Shown here: in pieces, positions 10,162 to 11,842 of the stretch
How the letters are laid out: each line of letters begins with the position of its first letter
How positions within the stretch are numbered: position 1 is the stretch's first letter
NCBI GenBank assembly: GCA_025458755.1
Contig: JALORT010000016.1
Coordinates: 1-11,842 of the forward strand
DNA length: 11,842 nt
Origin: Methylotetracoccus sp.
Lineage (GTDB): Bacteria > Pseudomonadota > Gammaproteobacteria > Methylococcales > Methylococcaceae
Direction of reading: 5' to 3'
The notes under the pieces: generated by a model
What the model saw: only the letters and a program-made list of their open reading frames with translations
Database searches by the model: none
Told to the model about the DNA's origin: nothing
Position numbers and translations under genes: made by a program

Positions 10162-10176
10162 CCGCTATTTTAGCGG
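10162..10176. promoter_or_regulatory. Perfect inverted repeat between the divergent globin and MOSC genes
   Basis: CCGCTA-TTT-TAGCGG has six-base arms and a three-base centre. On the minus strand the centre includes TAAAAT, a five-of-six match to the -10 box, about 35 bases before the globin start, and the repeat is followed by TTTT on that strand. It may be an operator over the globin promoter, or a small hairpin in the globin leader or an attenuator. No good -35 was found. It does not match FNR, Fur or NsrR sites as I know them. Confidence 0.45.
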
Positions 10177-10241
10177 CATCATGGAAAAATGACGCGCATT
10201 CATTCTCGCACCAAGCCCACTTCACCCGCCCGTCACCCTCG

Positions 10242-10724
10242 ATGACGCACTGGCAAACACTCAGCGAATCCATCGGTTCCGGCCGCGTCGTCTGGATCGG
10301 CGTGCGGCCGTCCCGGTCCGCACCCGTAGTTGCTCGCAGAGAGATTCGGCTCGATCCGGCCTCAGGGATTTCGGGGGACCACTACGCCGGACATACACAA
10401 CGCAGGCGGCAGGTCACGCTGATCCAGCATGAACACCTGGCCGTCATCGCCGCGCTGACCGGACGCATAGTCATTCCCGATCTGCTGCGGCGGAACATGG
10501 TGATTGCCGGCATCAATCTGCACGCACTGAAGAGCATCCTGTTCCGCGTGGGTGACGCGATCCTTCAGGGCACCGGATACTGCCACCCCTGCCCGCGTAT
10601 GGAATCCGCGCTGGGCGCCGGCGGCTACCATGCGATGCTGGGGCACGGCGGCATCACCGCCGAAATCGTGCGTGGGGGAATGATCCGCGTCGATGATGAG
10701 GTCCGTCATCTTCAGCATGACTAG
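10242..10724 (+). CDS. MOSC-domain protein, 160 aa
   Basis: A small, single-domain MOSC (MOCO sulfurase C-terminal) protein. Seen: SGISGDHYAG (41-50), QVTLIQHEH (57-65), IPDLLRRNMVIAGINL (78-93), and Cys114 and Cys117 in GYCHPCPRME, with the closing HGGITAEIVRGG (135-146). The cysteine near GYCHPC is the conserved family residue expected to handle sulfur. Some MOSC proteins act on N-hydroxylated compounds or deliver sulfur to metal cofactors; the substrate here cannot be told. Length is short compared with YiiM (about 220 aa), so it is a stand-alone domain, and no signal peptide is visible. The start ATG at 10242 has no clear ribosome binding site. It is divergent from the globin gene and lies in the same direction as mfd, about 380 bases upstream of it. 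Confidence 0.9.
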   Translation: MTHWQTLSESIGSGRVVWIGVRPSRSAPVVARREIRLDPASGISGDHYAGHTQRRRQVTLIQHEHLAVIAALTGRIVIPDLLRRNMVIAGINLHALKSILFRVGDAILQGTGYCHPCPRMESALGAGGYHAMLGHGGITAEIVRGGMIRVDDEVRHLQHD

Positions 10725-10803
10725 TTTGCCGGGATACAGCCGATGGACCCGGAATCGGCGAGGTGACGACCCACCACCCTTCGGCTGCCGACGTCTTGCT
10801 AAA

Positions 10804-10818
10804 AGAGACGGGGTCTCT
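10804..10818 (-). terminator. Weak terminator-like hairpin
   Basis: The arms AGAGAC and GTCTCT enclose three bases; on the minus strand the second arm runs into TTTT. No minus-strand gene to its right would need it, so it may be incidental, or it could end an antisense or small RNA. Confidence 0.2.
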
Positions 10819-11028
10819 CGTGATACTGTCATGTAAGCGATATCGCGAGCGACGCCGCACAAACCACATGCCGAAGTTCGAGTTTGATCAAATGGCAAGC
10901 TGCTCATCCTGTGCCTCCCAGTTGCCATCGTGGGTCCGGGATCGTCAAACCAGGTCATCCGGCTCGACATGACGGCGGCATGACTGTTCCCGTGCGAGCA
11001 GGGGCGAAGAAACTGCATCCGAAGTCGA

Positions 11029-11057
11029 TTGCCCGGTGTTATGGCGATTGCGAAAAT
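11029..11057 (+). promoter_or_regulatory. Possible sigma70 promoter of mfd
   Basis: TTGCCC (11029-11034) and GAAAAT (11052-11057) are 17 bases apart, each matching four of six consensus positions. The -10 ends about 44 bases before the likely mfd start. Weak match, supported mainly by place. Confidence 0.3.
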
Positions 11058-11101
11058 AGGCCCCTGCAGCAACCGCGCACATTACCTCGGCGGCAATTCT
11101 G

Positions 11102-11842
11102 TTGAACACCTTCTCCGCTTCCCCGACCGACACCGTGAAAACTTCCCGCTTTTCGGCCCTGAGCCCGCCGGTACCGGAACAAGCCGGACACCGGCTGCTC
11201 TGGACCGGCCTACACGGCTCTGCCGATTCGCTCGCCCTGGCGGCCGCGGTCAACCGGCGCAAGGGGCTGTACGTCGTGGTCACGACGGATTCGCAAACAG
11301 CTCTGCGGCTGGAACATGAAGTGTCATTCTTCCTGGAACGGCAGGTCGCCGTACTGCCGTTTCCGGATTGGGAAACACTGCCGTACGACGTGTTCTCGCC
11401 GCTGCCGGAAATCGTCTCGCAGCGGCTTAAGACGCTCGCACAGCTCGGCCAGGTCCGGGACGGCGTGTTGATCACTTCGGTGTCGACGCTACTGCAGCGG
11501 CTCGCCCCGCGCAGTCACATCCTGGCAAACACCTTCGCGATCAAGCGGGACACCCGTATCGACCTTGATGAAATCCGTCGGCGGCTGGAGGGTGTCGGGT
11601 ATCAGTGCGTGTCCCAGGTGCTGCAGCACGGGGATTTCGCGGTGCGGGGGTCGATCCTCGACTTGTTCCCGATGGGCGCATCCATCCCCTACCGGATCGA
11701 ATTGTTCGACGACGACGTGGAATCGATCCGGACTTTCGACACCGAGAGCCAGCGCTCCATCGACAAGGTGGCCGAGATCAACCTTTTTCCAGCACGGGAA
11801 TTTCCGTTCGATGAAGAAGCGATCAAGCGCTTCCGCCGCGCG
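11102..11842 (+). CDS. mfd: Transcription-repair coupling factor Mfd, N-terminal part (cut by window edge)
   Basis: The frame is open from 11060 to the right edge, giving 247 residues from the TTG at 11102; complete Mfd is about 1150 aa. Mfd removes RNA polymerase stalled at DNA damage and recruits UvrA. What is visible is the UvrB-homology region: LLWTGLHGSADSLALA near the N-terminus, FPDWETLPYDVFSP followed by SQRLKTL, VLITSVSTLLQRL, RGSILDLFPMG and YRIELFDDDVESIR, all in the usual order for Mfd. The RNA polymerase-binding and translocase domains lie outside the window. The start is uncertain: TTG at 11102 has GGCGG about eight bases upstream; GTG at 11135 gives a more usual N-terminus (MKTSRFSALSPP) but has no ribosome binding site. 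No in-frame ATG lies between the upstream stop at 11057 and the conserved region. Confidence 0.95.
   Translation, partial: MNTFSASPTDTVKTSRFSALSPPVPEQAGHRLLWTGLHGSADSLALAAAVNRRKGLYVVVTTDSQTALRLEHEVSFFLERQVAVLPFPDWETLPYDVFSPLPEIVSQRLKTLAQLGQVRDGVLITSVSTLLQRLAPRSHILANTFAIKRDTRIDLDEIRRRLEGVGYQCVSQVLQHGDFAVRGSILDLFPMGASIPYRIELFDDDVESIRTFDTESQRSIDKVAEINLFPAREFPFDEEAIKRFRRA

Larger units (their letters stand above)
10725..11101. other. Gap of about 377 bases without a convincing gene, upstream of mfd
   Basis: Short open frames exist on both strands, but none has a protein-like composition or a good ribosome binding site. Seen inside: a short inverted repeat at 10804-10818 (AGAGAC-GGG-GTCTCT) followed by TTTT on the minus strand, a ten-base palindrome GCGATATCGC at 10837-10846, and a possible mfd promoter at 11029-11057. 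A small RNA or a decayed gene is possible but not supported. Confidence 0.5.

Noticed and set aside
10860..10890. T-loop-like GTTCGAG as part of a tRNA gene
   Set aside because: No acceptor stem, D-arm or anticodon arm could be built around it.
10763..10972. Small open frame (69 codons, plus strand) between the MOSC gene and mfd
   Set aside because: No ribosome binding site, random-looking composition rich in Arg and Ser, and no recognisable motif; opposite-strand frames there look equally random.
10945..11475. 176-codon minus-strand open frame over the start of mfd
   Set aside because: It is a shadow of the mfd coding sequence, whose translation matches Mfd motifs through the region.

Overview
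The window reads as chromosomal core-genome DNA from a gammaproteobacterium of moderately high GC. It carries a YheS-type ABC-F ATPase, an FtnA/Bfr-type ferritin beside a Bfd ferredoxin, trxB divergent from a compact ftsK of Pseudomonas-like length, a MetA-family homoserine acyltransferase, a group II truncated hemoglobin and the start of mfd. The genus cannot be fixed from this sequence; the mix suits Chromatiales-like or neighbouring lineages, which is an inference. I saw no mobile element, CRISPR array, rRNA gene or convincing tRNA gene.

Left block (27-3040, minus strand): three genes read leftward in the order YcxB-like two-helix membrane protein, yheS, then a five-helix membrane protein of unknown function. 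Gaps are about 60 and 29 bases, so they look like one transcription unit. The membrane protein starts at a GTG with a strong ribosome binding site, not at an upstream ATG that would overlap yheS.

Iron block (3041-4069, plus strand): a ferritin of the bacterioferritin family with a full ferroxidase site but Gln where the heme-ligating Met52 belongs, followed by bfd. A near-consensus Fur box overlaps a sigma70-like promoter directly in front of bfd. This fits iron-starvation control of iron release, independent of the storage shell.

Redox and division block (4268-7744): trxB (minus) and ftsK (plus) diverge from a shared 168-base region in which a candidate promoter can be read for each. FtsK keeps its four-helix membrane domain, motor and DNA-reading gamma domain, but has a linker of only about 90 residues.

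Methionine and globin block (7754-10131, minus strand): a truncated hemoglobin, an uncharacterised P-loop NTPase and metA lie head to tail with gaps of about 32-36 bases, a likely operon that ends 9 bases from the ftsK stop codon. The NTPase is the least understood protein here. A MOSC-domain protein (10242, plus) diverges from the globin, with a perfect palindrome in the gap. After about 380 bases without a convincing gene, mfd begins near 11102 and runs off the right edge.

Nothing here amounts to a clear new system. The best leads are the heme-ligand-less ferritin next to Fur-controlled bfd, the globin-NTPase-metA unit, and the two perfect palindromes in intergenic DNA.
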